From contig JBAKBP010007167.1 of assembly GCA_037953745.1 (NCBI GenBank), positions 1 through 64,000 on the forward strand: DNA of 64,000 bases. Direction: 5' to 3'. The notes below the pieces were generated by a model. It was not told the DNA's origin and searched no databases. It saw only the letters and a program-made list of their open reading frames with translations. The position numbers and the translations under genes are program-made. This DNA comes from Lithodes maja. Taxonomy: Eukaryota; Arthropoda; Malacostraca; Decapoda; Lithodidae. Below, one piece after another: positions 1-8,834 of this stretch. Every line of letters starts with the position of its first letter. The first letter of the stretch is position 1.

Positions 1-753
1 GTACATATTGAAATAATTGTAACAACCAATCATACTATGAAAACTTCTATTCCGTATTGTGCATTTCAATGTTATAATTATATGAAAACAATTGAATCCC
101 ATGGAAAGGAAAATACCTCAGTTATTTCACTACTTATGGAGAAGACTCCTTTCATTTTTGGACCTATGAAGAAGACATTGCCCACACAAAAATCAACCGA
201 GGATATTCTAAAACTAAAACCAACCAACAATGTTTCCAACGGAAATGTTGTTTCTCTCATGGGTACCACATATATAGATCACGATGGAGATGAACAAAAT
301 ATAAAAATGGAGGTATTTCCAGGAAAATCTATGATAAATGGTCATATGTTTCGAGTATTCAATGTGAATATTTTTCAAAGCAAATATTGGCTAGACAAAA
401 GATTTATATGTTATTTAGTTAATAAATCGCAAGTGCGTGTGAAGTACACTGTAATAGTATTGGACTCGTTAATATTGGGTATGGGAAAGATGCCAATTAT
501 TGCATCGTCCACGGAAGATATCACGGATATCAATTTGAATTCTGAATATATTATATATGGTCTACCCCAATTATCATCAAGCCATATAATTTGGTCCAAT
601 AGACCAAATCTACTGATACAACAATTGAGCAAGGAAAGTGTTAACATTTTATCTAGCGCTCATATTCAAAATCTCGCTCTCATAAAAATTGTAAACCGTA
701 AACAACTCTCTCTCAAAATAGTACACCTCAACCAAGTAACAGGCTATAGATAA
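1..753 (+). CDS. Hypothetical virus-like protein, possibly 5'-partial
   Basis: I do not recognise this protein. The frame is open from the first base of the window, with no stop before the first ATG at 37, so the gene may begin outside. From that ATG it encodes 238 aa, ending in TAA at 751-753 just before an A-run. The product is mixed polar/hydrophobic with no signal peptide, membrane span or recognisable motif. There is a Met-rich N-terminal quarter and a central stretch of beta-like alternating hydrophobics (about residues 95-160). It is intronless and AT-rich like the other genes of this block, and lies tail-to-tail with the coiled-coil gene on the minus strand 33 bp away. Function unknown. 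Confidence 0.6.
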   Translation, partial: VHIEIIVTTNHTMKTSIPYCAFQCYNYMKTIESHGKENTSVISLLMEKTPFIFGPMKKTLPTQKSTEDILKLKPTNNVSNGNVVSLMGTTYIDHDGDEQNIKMEVFPGKSMINGHMFRVFNVNIFQSKYWLDKRFICYLVNKSQVRVKYTVIVLDSLILGMGKMPIIASSTEDITDINLNSEYIIYGLPQLSSSHIIWSNRPNLLIQQLSKESVNILSSAHIQNLALIKIVNRKQLSLKIVHLNQVTGYR

Positions 754-786
754 AAAAAAAGGTCGTAGTTGAGTTTCCATCAATCG

Positions 787-1218
787 TTACGGGCCTGCCA
801 CGGACGCCTCACATCGAGTTTTGCTCATCATGGTTCCTTTGCCGTACCCTATTTCTTCTCTTTTGAATTGTCTGTCACTCGCCATTTCATCCTTTCTGAA
901 TTGTCTGTCACTCGCCATTTCATCCTTTCTGAATTGTCTGTCACTCGCCATTTCATCCTTTCTGATTTGCCTGCGTTTCTCCATCCCTTTCTCTACAAAT
1001 TGTTCAAGTTCCTTTCCTGTATATCCGAACTCCTTTCCATATCCAAGTTCTTCTCTTCTGAATTCTCTGTCACTCTCCATTTCTTCTCTTCTGAATTTTC
1101 TGTCACTCGTCATTTCCACCCTTCTGAATTGCTTGCATTTCCCCAGCTCTTTATCTACAATTTGTTGAAGTTCCTCCTTTTCCTCTCCATATAAGATAAG
1201 TTTCGAATAGTCGTCCAT
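787..1218 (-). CDS. Charged coiled-coil protein, paralogue A
   Basis: About 143 aa from the ATG at 1218. The frame opens earlier (ATG at 1371), but that ATG lies at the TATA element, and alignment with the neighbouring paralogue at 1959-2444 begins at the Met-x-x-Tyr-Ser-Lys-Leu segment, so I prefer 1218. A tract of YGK-x-FGY-x-GKELEQFV type is followed by repeated 11-residue units (EMASDRQFRKD and variants) rich in Glu, Arg and Lys, predicted to form a long charged helix. The GY-x-GKEL-x-x-FV segment followed by charged helix resembles the N-terminal part of some arthropod Gypsy Gag proteins. That resemblance is from memory and weak. Role unknown; a coiled-coil structural or scaffold role is only a guess. 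Confidence 0.6.
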   Translation of the reverse strand: MDDYSKLILYGEEKEELQQIVDKELGKCKQFRRVEMTSDRKFRREEMESDREFRREELGYGKEFGYTGKELEQFVEKGMEKRRQIRKDEMASDRQFRKDEMASDRQFRKDEMASDRQFKREEIGYGKGTMMSKTRCEASVAGP

Positions 1219-1340
1219 TGTCACACAGCTCACAATTTTCGGATATAAACTCTTGGGTGGATGGCTCAGCCAGCTATTATTGTCCCAGTGATTGGGTACA
1301 CCATCCGCTAGACTGTATATGTGTGCTTGTAACAATAGTG

Positions 1341-1385
1341 AACACCCCCACCTCAGCCTTTTTATAAACATAGAGGGGGGTGTGG
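1341..1385 (-). promoter_or_regulatory. TATA-type promoter of coiled-coil paralogue A
   Basis: Read on the minus strand, this contains CCACACCCCCC, then TTTATAAA, then AGGCTGAGGT and a GGGGGTGTTCAC-like element. The same order and spacing recur upstream of the paralogue at 2444, so promoter and gene were duplicated together. The putative start site would fall between here and the ATG at 1218. Confidence 0.55.
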
Positions 1386-1958
1386 TCTATATGGATGGGA
1401 GCCAATCATAGGCCAGGGGGCAGAGGTTGCCCGAGTTGCAGGTCCAAGAGACTTATTGGGTCGCAATTTTGAGGACCCTGGACTCACGTTCAGAGTTGGT
1501 ATAAAAACCCAAGATTCAAGTAGAGCGAGATTTCTCCATTACTCAACCACATTCTGATATCACTCCACGGAATTGACACACCATATTTCACTAGGCCCCG
1601 ACGTCAAATGGTCAATTTTTTATTTGGCCGTTTCGGGGTTACCATCCCTATTGAGTCGTACTACTCACACCTCCGTCATATATATATATATATATAATGT
1701 GCACGGTGTGGTATATATATATATATTACAATACAGAAAAATAGTTTTTAAATTGTCGCGAGCATTTTTTTAGAACAAAATATAAACTTATACAAAGGGA
1801 TAAAAATAACACACACACTTGCAATACCAATTTAAAAAAGTATAAGTGAAGATATTATACAAAAACCATCAATTATCTTATGATTATAACGTGTGATGTG
1901 GGTATTATTATAGTTGTTTGTCCACTAAAGGGGTAATCTGTTCAGCCAAGAGCCCATG
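1386..1958. other. Intergenic region with orphan TATA box and (TA)n tracts
   Basis: No convincing gene. On the plus strand CCAATCAT (about 1403) and TATAAAA at 1500-1506 look like a core promoter. The only downstream frame, from about 1573, starts at TTG and runs into (TA)n tracts at about 1678-1696 and 1711-1725. A 21-bp sequence at 1621-1641, with core TTCGGGGTTA, recurs with two changes at 5438-5458. Confidence 0.4.
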
Positions 1959-2444
1959 TCACCACTCTCCTCCATCATCATTACGGACCGGACGTGCTTT
2001 TCGTAATAATATATCCACTTGTAACTGCAGCAATTCAATTTCAGCCTGTCTGTCACTCTCCATTTCTTCCCTTCTCTTTTGCCGGATACTCTCCATACGA
2101 TCCCTTTTTAATTGCCTGTCATTCTCCATTACTTCCCTTTTGCTTTGCAGGTAACTCTCCATACAATCCCTTTTTAATTGCCTGTCATTCGCCATCTCTT
2201 CACTTCTGAATTGCCTGAACTTCTCCATCTCTCTACCTACAAATTGTTGAAGTTCCTTTCCTTCATATCCGAACTCCCTTCCGTACGAGATTTGCCTGTA
2301 AATCTCCAAATCTTTATCTACAAATTGTTGAAGTTCCTTTCCTTCATATCCGAACTTCTTTCCATACGAGATGAGTTTGGAATAGTAACCCATTAACATG
2401 CACAGTTGACACATAGACTCCTGGGTTTCAATACCACCCGCCAT
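1959..2444 (-). CDS. Charged coiled-coil protein, paralogue B
   Basis: 161 aa from an ATG at 2444, about 45 nt downstream of a TATA tract. It is paralogous to 787-1218. It contains two copies of the (S)YG-(K/R)-x-FGYEGKELQQFV segment (about residues 26-42 and 53-69), then a highly charged helix built from (M)(E/A)NDRQLKRD-like units, ending near a Leu-heptad stretch (ELLQLQVDILL). The duplicated GYEGKELQQFV module distinguishes it from paralogue A, which has one clear copy plus a degenerate one. No signal peptide or membrane segment. The tandem arrangement of two related genes in the same orientation with similar promoters indicates local gene duplication. Function unknown; self-association through the helix is likely. 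Confidence 0.65.
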   Translation of the reverse strand: MAGGIETQESMCQLCMLMGYYSKLISYGKKFGYEGKELQQFVDKDLEIYRQISYGREFGYEGKELQQFVGREMEKFRQFRSEEMANDRQLKRDCMESYLQSKREVMENDRQLKRDRMESIRQKRREEMESDRQAEIELLQLQVDILLRKARPVRNDDGGEW

Positions 2445-2467
2445 ATTTGCTGCCGGTGTTGTAAGTG

Positions 2468-2525
2468 AACCCCCCTACCTCAGCCTTTATATATATATAT
2501 TATATATATATTAGGGGGTGTGGCC
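2468..2525 (-). promoter_or_regulatory. TATA-type promoter of coiled-coil paralogue B
   Basis: On the minus strand CCACACCCCCTAA leads into a (TA)n tract and TATAAAGGCTGAGGTAGGGG, matching the order seen upstream of paralogue A (1341-1385). The TA run is expanded here. It lies 25-80 nt upstream of the ATG at 2444. Confidence 0.6.
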
Positions 2526-2562
2526 TGAGGAGTTGATACGGTGGACCGTAAAAAAAAAAGCC

Positions 2563-4668
2563 TCATGGTCCGTACAGGGTTAAATTGGCATGGATTATCT
2601 TCACGGCCTCTTTGTATAAGGGTATCGGTTTAAACATTCGATTTTTAGAAGTGTGTTGTCTTAGGACATGTACGACATACACCAAGAGACGTTTGGGATA
2701 AAATAGACATTTCACCTTCTTTGGATGTGGTAGAAGATATGATATTGCTACACGAAGGGTACTCAATGTCATATCTCCTGCCGATGTCTGATTACGCATT
2801 TTATTTAATTTATGAAATAAGTTGAACAACACTTTTTGTCTTAATGTTTTATCATTGAAAAACCACATTTTACATACCCCCTCATTATCAATTTCCCCGG
2901 TGGGTAAAAAAAAATGGGCGAAAGGAAAATGAAATTTCTGTTTGCGTATACAGCGACCCAAGAACTCAACTATCAATAGCCTACACATTTCATACCTCCC
3001 CCCCTGGTCATGTCCGTGAAGGTGGAGGATAAAAAGGGGCTTGACTAGCGTGGGACTATGGACAGTTAGGAGAGCCCGGGCCGGTTCAACCCTAAGCATC
3101 TCCAAATAGTCTGAATAATTGGCCAAATATAAGCGAGCCGTGGTCTCTACATGGCTAATTATCTTTTGAGATTCCTCCTTTGTTTTATTTATGATATGTA
3201 ACCACAGTACCCCTAGAGCTGCAAAATGTATATCCCCGTCTATCAAATGGGGAGATTTTAAGATGGCAAATGTGACACACATTGCATACAATTTGGTGGC
3301 AATTAGTGGTTTCATAATATCAGCCGCCTGCGGGCTAAAAATGGGTATAACACTATTATAACAATTTGTTTTATCGTTATATATCTGTCCCTCGTGATTA
3401 TCCAATCGTATAACGTTGTATTGTGCTCCCATCTGGGCTCCATTTTGGACATAATCTTCCATGGACACCTGCGATATTATCGAGTATGGATATTGGAGAA
3501 TGTTACCAATGGCGAAAGACCATGGATTGATGAACATGGCATCATTTATCGGTGCGTAAACACCAATACCGGACATTGTCATTTGTCTTAAAAAATCAAA
3601 TTTATTTCTATACCCTCTTTCGAAAAATTCTGGATCTTGCAGATCCATTACTGTCGAAGTCATGGTTATACTACATCGGTCCTCGTCAAGGGTTTCTATG
3701 GCTCTTCTTTCGCTCTGTAATATGTGACAAAATTCCATAAGGTCTGCTTGAAAGTCTTCATTTCTGTGACCCTTTGCGAGTAATACGTGTTGAATATATT
3801 TACCTTTCGAAACAAAAATGCTAGTGCTGAGGATTGCTTGGGCCATTTTGAACTCGGCTTGGTATTTGAATAAACTTACACACGTGTCAATTTTCTCTAT
3901 TCTCTGTTCGATTCGGTCCGACTTGGCATTTATGTTCACGTACATCATTTTCATAATGTCCAAGATAGACTCCATTTTTGGGGAGTAGATGTACATCTCT
4001 TCCCATTGTTGAAATATTTTGTCGAGAATCTCAACGTCTAGTTTCTTTCGGTTAAGATTCAACGGACAGAATTCGGTATCAAAATTTCTCATCAGACTCA
4101 GATCCTCCAACTCCTCCTCATCAAAATACACCCACATCCCATCTAGCCGGGAATTAAATGTCAACCACTCGCCGGGTTCCAACATACCCGTTTCGGGTAT
4201 TAAACAGGCGCCAGGACGTGAAAAGGTGATAGCGTAATTCCCCCATACGCGGACCAGTTTTTGGAATTGATGATCTACATCATATTGCTGAATAAAAAAA
4301 ACTTTCATTTTAAAATTTAATATCCCGATAGTCGCGTGAAGGGGGGTATCGCATGTGAATAATACAAATATTTCCATCTTTACATGAGAATATTTTCGGC
4401 AGTGCCAATTATGAAAATTTACAAGTGTGGCTCTATCCGCTACCACAATGACAACTCTCATGTATAGTATAGATTTCTCGTCGATTAATCGCCCCAGACT
4501 TTGACACACATTTGATATATTATGATTATTGAAAATATTCAATGAATTTCTAAGAAGTGGTGTCATGTATTGTCGCCAACCCCTATAAAACTCGGGCCAT
4601 GCATTCCAGAATGGAGTACAAATCAACGAAACGGTGTCGTAGGATGTGGGTACGGTTGGTATATCCAC
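2563..4668 (-). CDS. Hypothetical 667-701 aa virus-like protein
   Basis: I do not recognise this protein. The frame is 701 codons long, but its first codon is GTG; the first ATG is codon 35 (position 4566), giving 667 aa. The 34 codons before it look protein-like (Trp/Tyr-rich) and the frame is open back to a TGA about 45 nt further upstream. Either the ATG at 4566 is used, the original start is damaged, or an upstream exon joins at the TCTTTCAG acceptor-like site just upstream of 4668. The product is soluble-looking, with mixed alpha/beta composition, scattered Cys and no membrane span. It ends in TAG close to the promoter of the coiled-coil paralogue. It is compact and intronless like its neighbours. 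A structural or tegument-like virion protein would fit, but nothing in the sequence proves it. Confidence 0.65.
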   Translation of the reverse strand: MDIPTVPTSYDTVSLICTPFWNAWPEFYRGWRQYMTPLLRNSLNIFNNHNISNVCQSLGRLIDEKSILYMRVVIVVADRATLVNFHNWHCRKYSHVKMEIFVLFTCDTPLHATIGILNFKMKVFFIQQYDVDHQFQKLVRVWGNYAITFSRPGACLIPETGMLEPGEWLTFNSRLDGMWVYFDEEELEDLSLMRNFDTEFCPLNLNRKKLDVEILDKIFQQWEEMYIYSPKMESILDIMKMMYVNINAKSDRIEQRIEKIDTCVSLFKYQAEFKMAQAILSTSIFVSKGKYIQHVLLAKGHRNEDFQADLMEFCHILQSERRAIETLDEDRCSITMTSTVMDLQDPEFFERGYRNKFDFLRQMTMSGIGVYAPINDAMFINPWSFAIGNILQYPYSIISQVSMEDYVQNGAQMGAQYNVIRLDNHEGQIYNDKTNCYNSVIPIFSPQAADIMKPLIATKLYAMCVTFAILKSPHLIDGDIHFAALGVLWLHIINKTKEESQKIISHVETTARLYLANYSDYLEMLRVEPARALLTVHSPTLVKPLFILHLHGHDQGGRYEMCRLLIVEFLGRCIRKQKFHFPFAHFFLPTGEIDNEGVCKMWFFNDKTLRQKVLFNLFHKLNKMRNQTSAGDMTLSTLRVAISYLLPHPKKVKCLFYPKRLLVYVVHVLRQHTSKNRMFKPIPLYKEAVKIIHANLTLYGP

Positions 4669-4885
4669 GAAGCATCCACCGCCAACTATCTGAAAGATAT
4701 CACAACATCAGTCAATGTACGTAGGGTACGTACAGTATATTATTATTCACTGGGTCCAGAATCCATCGCACGCACAAGTGTTGTTCTGGTGATATATATA
4801 CTCACTGGTGAGGGAAAGACGTCGATTGTTTCCATCGTAGAGGAATGTCTCTCGCTCCAACTTCTTTGGGTATACCGATCTGAAA

Positions 4886-5395
4886 ATGGGGAAATGTGTA
4901 AATGCATTTTTAACCCATCGATCAATCACAACGAGAATGAACGCTACACTAATAATGGAAGTTATAGTGGTAAAAAATACATTTGAATCCTTTAGAGATG
5001 ATATAATTTCATTTATTCAAATCAAGCTGCAATATCCCGAAGAGGAAATTATAGCATTTATAAATGATGGGTTGGGCGATTTAGAAGAGTATTATTCCAA
5101 AGTGACTACAGCGGCGGCCAAAATAAATAACCAATTTCGCTTGTTTTTAATAGAATTAAATAATTCAAACCAAGAGGATTATCTTGCAATAGAGGCAACA
5201 CGTTGTAGTAACAGAAAAGCCATACGCGATGTTTTACATCCTATGGTTAAAATTTATAAAGCTAAAGTATATAAAAATAAGTACTCTCGTACCATACTTA
5301 ATACATTTAGAGATTATATAGTCAGCCTTGTAATAACAGATTGTAATTATAAAACCATATTTGGCGAGATTCTAGATGAACTTCATGCCACCTAA
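4886..5395 (+). CDS. Small hypothetical virus-like protein (169 aa)
   Basis: 169 aa from the ATG at 4886, which lies about 90 nt after a TATATATA element at about 4790. In-frame Met codons at residues 18 and 24 (about 4937 and 4955) are alternative starts, and the better-folded part begins near residue 24. The remainder is rich in Ile, Asn and Lys and mostly helical in pattern (about residues 35-110), with a second hydrophobic helix near the C-terminus. No known motif. The gene is divergent from the 701-codon ORF and convergent with the Gly/Arg-rich gene; a shared polyadenylation region lies at 5521-5534. Function unknown. Confidence 0.55.
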   Translation: MGKCVNAFLTHRSITTRMNATLIMEVIVVKNTFESFRDDIISFIQIKLQYPEEEIIAFINDGLGDLEEYYSKVTTAAAKINNQFRLFLIELNNSNQEDYLAIEATRCSNRKAIRDVLHPMVKIYKAKVYKNKYSRTILNTFRDYIVSLVITDCNYKTIFGEILDELHAT

Positions 5396-5520
5396 GCGGG
5401 GAAAAAAAACAACTCACCGGTATGTGCCAATCAATATTATTTGGTCGCTTCGGGGTTATATATATACGACGCTTCTTTTTTTTTTTTGCGCGCGCGTATG
5501 TAGTATGATTATTTTTTGAC

Positions 5521-5534
5521 AATAAAACTTTATT
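5521..5534. terminator. Back-to-back polyadenylation signals
   Basis: AATAAA at 5521-5526 on the plus strand serves the 4886-5395 gene. AATAAA on the minus strand (TTTATT at 5529-5534) lies just beyond the stop of the 5568-7508 gene. The two are 2 bp apart, a compact convergent terminator. Confidence 0.6.
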
Positions 5535-5567
5535 TAACCAGAAAACTCGTTTCGTTTCAACCGTGTT

Positions 5568-7508
5568 CTAGAAAGGCTCGACGATCATCATGTTATTTTG
5601 TTCCATATTTCGACAACACCCTCTCAATTGACTACCCCTGTTGTATTTTGGACATAGAAAAGAATTTTCCGTTAATTTTATTTGAGATAGATGTTCACGA
5701 ATATATGATTTACAACTTAAAATATCACCTTCCAATATTTGAACGTTTTTCAAATTAAGGTATATTCTATTTCGTTTTTTATCGACAAATTCCATTTTTA
5801 AATCCTCCACTATCGGTTTGTTTTTGTTGTCGATGATTATCGAGGGTGGATCCAATTGACCCCCAATCATTAACATGTGCTCATTATTTAATGTATTGAT
5901 ATAATTCATTGTTTCGTAATCGTTAATGTTGGGTATAATACGAAAAATATTCGCATAATAATCATCATCATCTATAGTTCGTTTACACGTCATATACTTC
6001 AATATGACATTAATTCTGTGTGGGTTATATATTTTCATATATGCAAATGTATTCATAGAGAGTTTTTCCCTATCTTCTAGAAAAGACTCTACGGAGTAAT
6101 CACGAATGATGAAATGCCGATCCGTAATCGACAATCCTTTAATTTGTGTATACAATGGGATAATACTTCTCTCCATTGTACAAATATGACTAGATGCATA
6201 CAATAGTGTGTGTTTCAAAGCCGTACCATAATGGTGTGTTGTAATATTTAATTGTTCCAAAATCGCTACCCTACCCTTCATAACATAAAGTACTTTGAAA
6301 AGACATTTTATCAAGTAATATAATGTATTTGTTGATTTATGTAATAGAATTGCATCCCATAATTTTAAATCGAAGGATGAATCAATATCACCCATGAATT
6401 GTTGAACGGCATCCAGACACAGACATATCATTTGGTCTACCGAGCCTAGTTTACCATCAAATTCTAGATTGAATGTATATGTAATATAGAGATCCTTTAT
6501 ACCCACACACATAATGAGACTAGACAAGTAACACATGTACGAGACATTTATTGGTTTATATTCTGATTTTACGTTACATAATGAGTTATAAAACTCATTT
6601 AAATTATGTTCAAATTCCGGATGTACTAATTTTGACAGGCTCTTACTCAACATTTTAATTATTCTATCTAAATTAGTTGAAACATCCACTTCTTGTTTTG
6701 CATATGTATTCCGGATTATTGCCTTCTTGTTGTCGAGGTTGGCATTATCTACATTGAAGTTACAGAAACCATCTCTAGTGGGTGGTGGAGCAATATTATA
6801 ATTGCCACTGTCATCGGTAGGGGTGTTATAGTCAATATCACTAGTTGCAGTGTTATAGTTATCACTACTACCACCATCACTACTACCACCTCCATGGGGT
6901 GGGGTGTGATAGTCATCAATATCACTATCACTACTACCACCACCTCCATGGGGTGGGGTGTGATAGTCATCAATATCACTAGATGCAGTGTTATAGATAT
7001 CAATACTATCACCAGATGCAGTGTTATAGATATCAATACTATCACCATTACTACTACCACCCCCTCCCCCTCCCCCTCCCCCTCCTCCTACACGTCTAGG
7101 CCCACCACCTCCTCCTCCTCCTCCTACACGTCTACGCCCACCACCTCCTCCTCCTCCTACACGTCTACGCCCACCACCTCCTCCTCCTCCTACACGTCTA
7201 CGCCCACCGACCCCTCCTCCTACACGTCTACGCCCACCACCTATACGCCTACGCCTCCTCGCTGTTCTTCCTCTACGTCCATCATTATCATTACTAGTTG
7301 CATTGTGATAGATACTGCTGATATCACTCATTAAATCCTCATCGATGGCCCTAATCTGTTGTCTACCACGGTCATCTCTTTGATGGTTATTATTATTAGT
7401 TGCATTGTGATAGATACTGCTGATATCACTCATTAAATCCTCATCGCCGGCCCTAACCCTACCACCACCGCCGCTACTTCTTCTTCTTCTTCCGCCGCCG
7501 GCTTTCAT
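5568..7508 (-). CDS. Gly/Arg-rich N-terminus plus conserved-looking C-terminal domain
   Basis: 646 aa from the ATG at 7508. The frame stays open upstream to 7631, but that part lies inside the preceding proline-rich ORF. Residues 1-220 are low complexity: Arg-Gly clusters, tandem blocks of DEDLMSDISSIYHNAT type (two copies), strings of RRRVGGGGGGG, and Asp-rich DIDDYHTPPHGGG repeats. From about residue 250 to the end is a normal-complexity, mostly helical domain of about 390 aa with several Cys, which I do not recognise. The start overlaps the stop of the proline-rich ORF by 35 nt in the +1 frame, across CGG/AAG triplet runs. The RG-rich tail suggests nucleic-acid or chromatin contact, by inference only. 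A poly(A) signal follows at 5529-5534. Confidence 0.65.
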   Translation of the reverse strand: MKAGGGRRRRSSGGGGRVRAGDEDLMSDISSIYHNATNNNNHQRDDRGRQQIRAIDEDLMSDISSIYHNATSNDNDGRRGRTARRRRRIGGGRRRVGGGVGGRRRVGGGGGGGRRRVGGGGGGGRRRVGGGGGGGGPRRVGGGGGGGGGGGSSNGDSIDIYNTASGDSIDIYNTASSDIDDYHTPPHGGGGSSDSDIDDYHTPPHGGGSSDGGSSDNYNTATSDIDYNTPTDDSGNYNIAPPPTRDGFCNFNVDNANLDNKKAIIRNTYAKQEVDVSTNLDRIIKMLSKSLSKLVHPEFEHNLNEFYNSLCNVKSEYKPINVSYMCYLSSLIMCVGIKDLYITYTFNLEFDGKLGSVDQMICLCLDAVQQFMGDIDSSFDLKLWDAILLHKSTNTLYYLIKCLFKVLYVMKGRVAILEQLNITTHHYGTALKHTLLYASSHICTMERSIIPLYTQIKGLSITDRHFIIRDYSVESFLEDREKLSMNTFAYMKIYNPHRINVILKYMTCKRTIDDDDYYANIFRIIPNINDYETMNYINTLNNEHMLMIGGQLDPPSIIIDNKNKPIVEDLKMEFVDKKRNRIYLNLKNVQILEGDILSCKSYIREHLSQIKLTENSFLCPKYNRGSQLRGCCRNMEQNNMMIVEPF

Positions 7509-8433
7509 CTGATACTTCTTCGTCACTATCTGTATTGGCTCTATTTTGTTGGATGCGCCCACCGCCACCTCTGCGCCCACCGCCACCGCCACCGCCAGCG
7601 CCACCTCTGCGTCCACCGCCGCTAGCCCCAACTACAAGTACTCTATTATCTGAACTATATTCAACCAATGGATTCTGTGGGTTACTAGTATTTCTATTAG
7701 TCCTATAACTCAGATCATATTCATTTTCTTGAGGAATTACCTGTCTATCAATCAATGAAGGTATTATTGGTGTAGAGGGTACCACTATGGGATGGATGCT
7801 TTCCCTAGATATGTCCATATTTATTGCAACATGAGCATTGAGTGACCTACCTGCCCAGTATGGATCATTTGGGTGGAGGGATGGTTCCGATGTGGGAGGT
7901 ATAGTTGGTGTCTGGTGGTTTAATGGTGAATTATCCAACCTTGGTGTGAACGGAGGTGTCGACATCATGGATTGGGGAATCGGTAAGGTGGAAGGTGTTG
8001 GCGTAACATTTACCACTACCACTGGAGGTGGTACTACATTTACCCGCCGCCTGACACTTGGCGGTGGTGATGGTGTGTGAGGTCGTGTATAAAAGGTATC
8101 ACTTTGGGTTGGTGTCACGATATGTTGCTGCGTTTGACGGGGAGGTGTCGGCCTTTGGGTTGGTATCGATGGTGGGGGTACCAAACTTCGCCGCATTGTG
8201 AAACCTCCTTGATGGGTGGGTTGTGTATTACTTTGGGTTGGTGGGGGTGCCAAACTTTGCTCCTCCATTGTCGAACCTCCTCCGGAAGGGAGTATAACCG
8301 GCGGCGGTTGTTCTATGGGAGGAGTTGTCCAACCACTGACCATTGTGGGAATGGAAGAAGAGTTACTCTCATCTACACCCCCCGTTATCATCCGATACGG
8401 CAAATCTAATCCCTTATATATAGGATTTACATA

Positions 8434-8834
8434 GTTATGAGTATTTTTCTGGAGTGTTCTTCTTCTTGCTGTAATATGGGGGCGGGGCTGAGGTGGGGGA
8501 ATAATTATGGGGTTCGAAAGAGCCGTTGGTGGTGGTACAACAGTCAAATTTCCTGGCTGGGGGGGTGTCGGCCTAACATCACTTGGGGTTGGTACACTCA
8601 TCATGTGTATATATGACGGAAAGCTTGGCTCCTCCACTCCTCGATGGGCTGTCGATGGGATTACAGCGATGCCAGATGGTGACGGTTGTTCTGTCTGGGG
8701 AGTTGTCGAACCACTGACCATCACGGGAATGGAAGAAGAGTTACTCTCATCTACACCCCCCGTTATCATCCGATACGGCAAATCTAATCCCTTATATATA
8801 GGATTTACATAGTTATGAGTATTTTTCTGGAGTG
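8434..8834 (-). repeat. Tandem coding repeat of proline-rich gene, copy 3 (partial)
   Basis: A unit of about 390 bp is nearly identical to units at about 17035-17408 and 17409-17760. The copies share the GAGTATTTTTCTGGAGTG start, and the LTR element inserted immediately after that sequence in this copy. Unit length is compatible with in-frame protein duplication. Confidence 0.8.
8831..8834. repeat. Target-site duplication AGTG, left
   Basis: AGTG precedes the left LTR and recurs at 17031-17034 after the right LTR. The uninterrupted paralogous repeat (CTGGAGTGTTCTTC near 8446) shows the empty site. Because the next base is T on both sides, a 5-bp reading is also possible, but 4 bp gives canonical TG...CA LTR ends. 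Confidence 0.85.

Larger units (their letters stand above)
7474..8834 (-). pseudogene. Proline-rich ORF, C-terminal part (split by LTR element)
   Basis: This is the downstream half of a Pro/Thr/Ser-rich gene interrupted by the retrotransposon at 8835-17030. Removing the element and one target duplication would put this segment in the same frame as 17035-18205 (8,200 bp removed, frames agree), so the gene was continuous before insertion. The segment holds PPP-rich spacers, copies of an ITGGVDESNSSSIP-type unit, a RRTLQKNTH-like basic unit, and a Gly/Arg-rich end finishing in Lys codons. Composition suggests an extended, disordered protein. The stop at 7474-7476 overlaps the next ORF by 35 nt. 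No function recognised. Confidence 0.75.

Noticed and set aside
1573..1773. 66-codon plus-strand frame after the orphan TATA box
   Set aside because: Starts at TTG and is largely translated (TA)n; not supported as coding.
6693..7334. 213-codon plus-strand Thr/Ser frame
   Set aside because: Antisense of the Gly/Arg/Asp-rich repeats in the minus-strand gene.
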